A stretch of 5,809 nucleotides of DNA from Agrobacterium fabrum (GTDB lineage Bacteria > Pseudomonadota > Alphaproteobacteria > Rhizobiales > Rhizobiaceae). The translations under genes were made by a program, and so were the position numbers. Under the pieces are notes generated by a model. The model made no database searches. It saw nothing but the letters and a program-made list of their open reading frames with translations, and was not told the DNA's origin. Below are positions 5,151 through 5,809 of this stretch, one piece after another; position 1 is the first letter of the stretch, and the number at the start of each line of letters is the position of its first letter. The stretch spans positions 1 through 5,809 of the forward strand of contig QFOL01000270.1 of the NCBI GenBank assembly GCA_003241215.1. Direction: 5' to 3'.

Positions 5151-5809
5151 TCAGGAGGCGGAAATGAGGTTGGAATACTCGTTTTTACTTTCGCTGTCGC
5201 TAAAGACGGCCTTGCCGTCTTCCATTCGCACCCTGCCTTCCGCAAGCCGCTTCAGGGTCAGCGGATAGAGCTGGTGCTCGACGGTCAGGATCCGCGCCGC
5301 CAGCGTGTCGGCGGTATCGCCGGAAATGACCGGCACCGCACCCTGCGCGATGGTCGGGCCTTCATCCATGCCTTCGGTGACGAAATGCACGGTGCAGCCG
5401 GAAATCTTCATGCCGCTGTCGATGGCGCGCTGATGGGTGTTGAGACCGGGGAAAAGCGGCAGCAGGGAAGGGTGGATATTGATGATGCGCCCTTCATAGG
5501 GGGCAATGAAATCCCCCGATATCAGCCGCATGTAACCGGCGAGACAGATGATATCGGGTGCGATTTCACCAAGTGCGGCCAGAATGGCGCCCTCATGCTC
5601 TGCCTTGCTGGCATAGGTCTTGCGCTCGAAGACCAGCGTGGGAATGCCCAGATCCCGAGCCTTTTCCAGCCCGCCCGCAGACGCCTTGTCCGAGATGACG
5701 CAGACGATTTCCGCTGGAAAATCCGCCGCCTGGCAGGCCTTGGCCAGCGCCACCATGTTGGAGCCGCTGCCGGAAATGAAAACGACGACGCGTTTGCGGC
5801 CGGACGGGA
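5151..5809 (-). CDS. purN: Phosphoribosylglycinamide formyltransferase PurN, extreme N-terminus cut by window edge
   Basis: PurN transfers a formyl group from 10-formyltetrahydrofolate to glycinamide ribonucleotide, the third step of cytoplasmic purine synthesis. The reverse frame is open through the right edge and begins RKRVVVFISGSGSNM, the strand plus phosphate-binding GSGSN loop that opens PurN proteins. The in-frame ATG at 5756 corresponds to L14 of E. coli PurN and is internal, so the true start is just outside the window. Catalytic residues are all present: Asn and His in INIHPSLLP and the Asp in TEGMDEGP, with the same 38-residue Asn-to-Asp spacing as E. coli (N106, H108, D144). The C-terminus extends to ISAS with stop TGA at 5153-5151, giving about 219 visible residues, a normal length. 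In many alphaproteobacteria purM lies directly upstream; that would be to the right and cannot be seen. A dyad downstream may terminate it. Confidence 0.95.
   Translation of the reverse strand, partial: PSGRKRVVVFISGSGSNMVALAKACQAADFPAEIVCVISDKASAGGLEKARDLGIPTLVFERKTYASKAEHEGAILAALGEIAPDIICLAGYMRLISGDFIAPYEGRIINIHPSLLPLFPGLNTHQRAIDSGMKISGCTVHFVTEGMDEGPTIAQGAVPVISGDTADTLAARILTVEHQLYPLTLKRLAEGRVRMEDGKAVFSDSESKNEYSNLISAS

Overview
The window looks like a chromosomal segment from an alphaproteobacterium of the Rhizobiaceae, most likely Agrobacterium/Rhizobium. The coding DNA is GC-rich with strong third-position GC bias, and the RlmJ, NudK and PurN proteins all read as typical rhizobial versions. 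This placement is inferred from codon use and protein character; no search was run.

Layout. Positions 1-482 hold the 5' part of a leftward rlmJ (23S rRNA adenine-N6 methyltransferase), cut by the left edge. A 54-bp divergent gap follows, containing a perfect 8-bp direct repeat. Next is a rightward cluster of three genes: a single-subunit molybdopterin oxidoreductase (about 537-2679), a NudK-type Nudix hydrolase (2692-3288) and a second, diverged Nudix paralogue (3313-3924). Spacings of 12 and 24 nt and good ribosome binding sites suggest one operon. Positions 3932-4096 hold a leftward coding remnant without a start, possibly the C-terminus of a PIN-like protein, containing a 28-nt hairpin. 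A leftward omptin-family outer-membrane protease (4083-5018) overlaps the remnant's upstream end. It is preceded by a 132-bp AT-rich region (5019-5150) with a candidate promoter and a dyad. Finally purN (5151 to beyond 5809, leftward) is missing its extreme N-terminus at the right edge.

How the genes fit together. RlmJ and PurN are housekeeping enzymes of rRNA modification and purine synthesis. The oxidoreductase-Nudix-Nudix cluster is the most suggestive unit. Bis-MGD-type oxidoreductases carry a cofactor with a pyrophosphate-linked GMP, and Nudix enzymes cut such bonds, so a role in cofactor turnover is conceivable, but that is only inference. The omptin next to a gene remnant and AT-rich DNA looks like an accessory insertion.

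The strongest anomaly is the start of the oxidoreductase. The conserved Fe-S cysteine motif lies upstream of the first usable in-frame start codon (GTG at 682), and the only well-placed ATG (537) is one frame off. The gene therefore seems to carry a +1 or -2 indel near 555-567, by mutation or sequence error, unless it is recoded. No RNA genes, CRISPR arrays, insertion sequences or complete novel defence system are visible.
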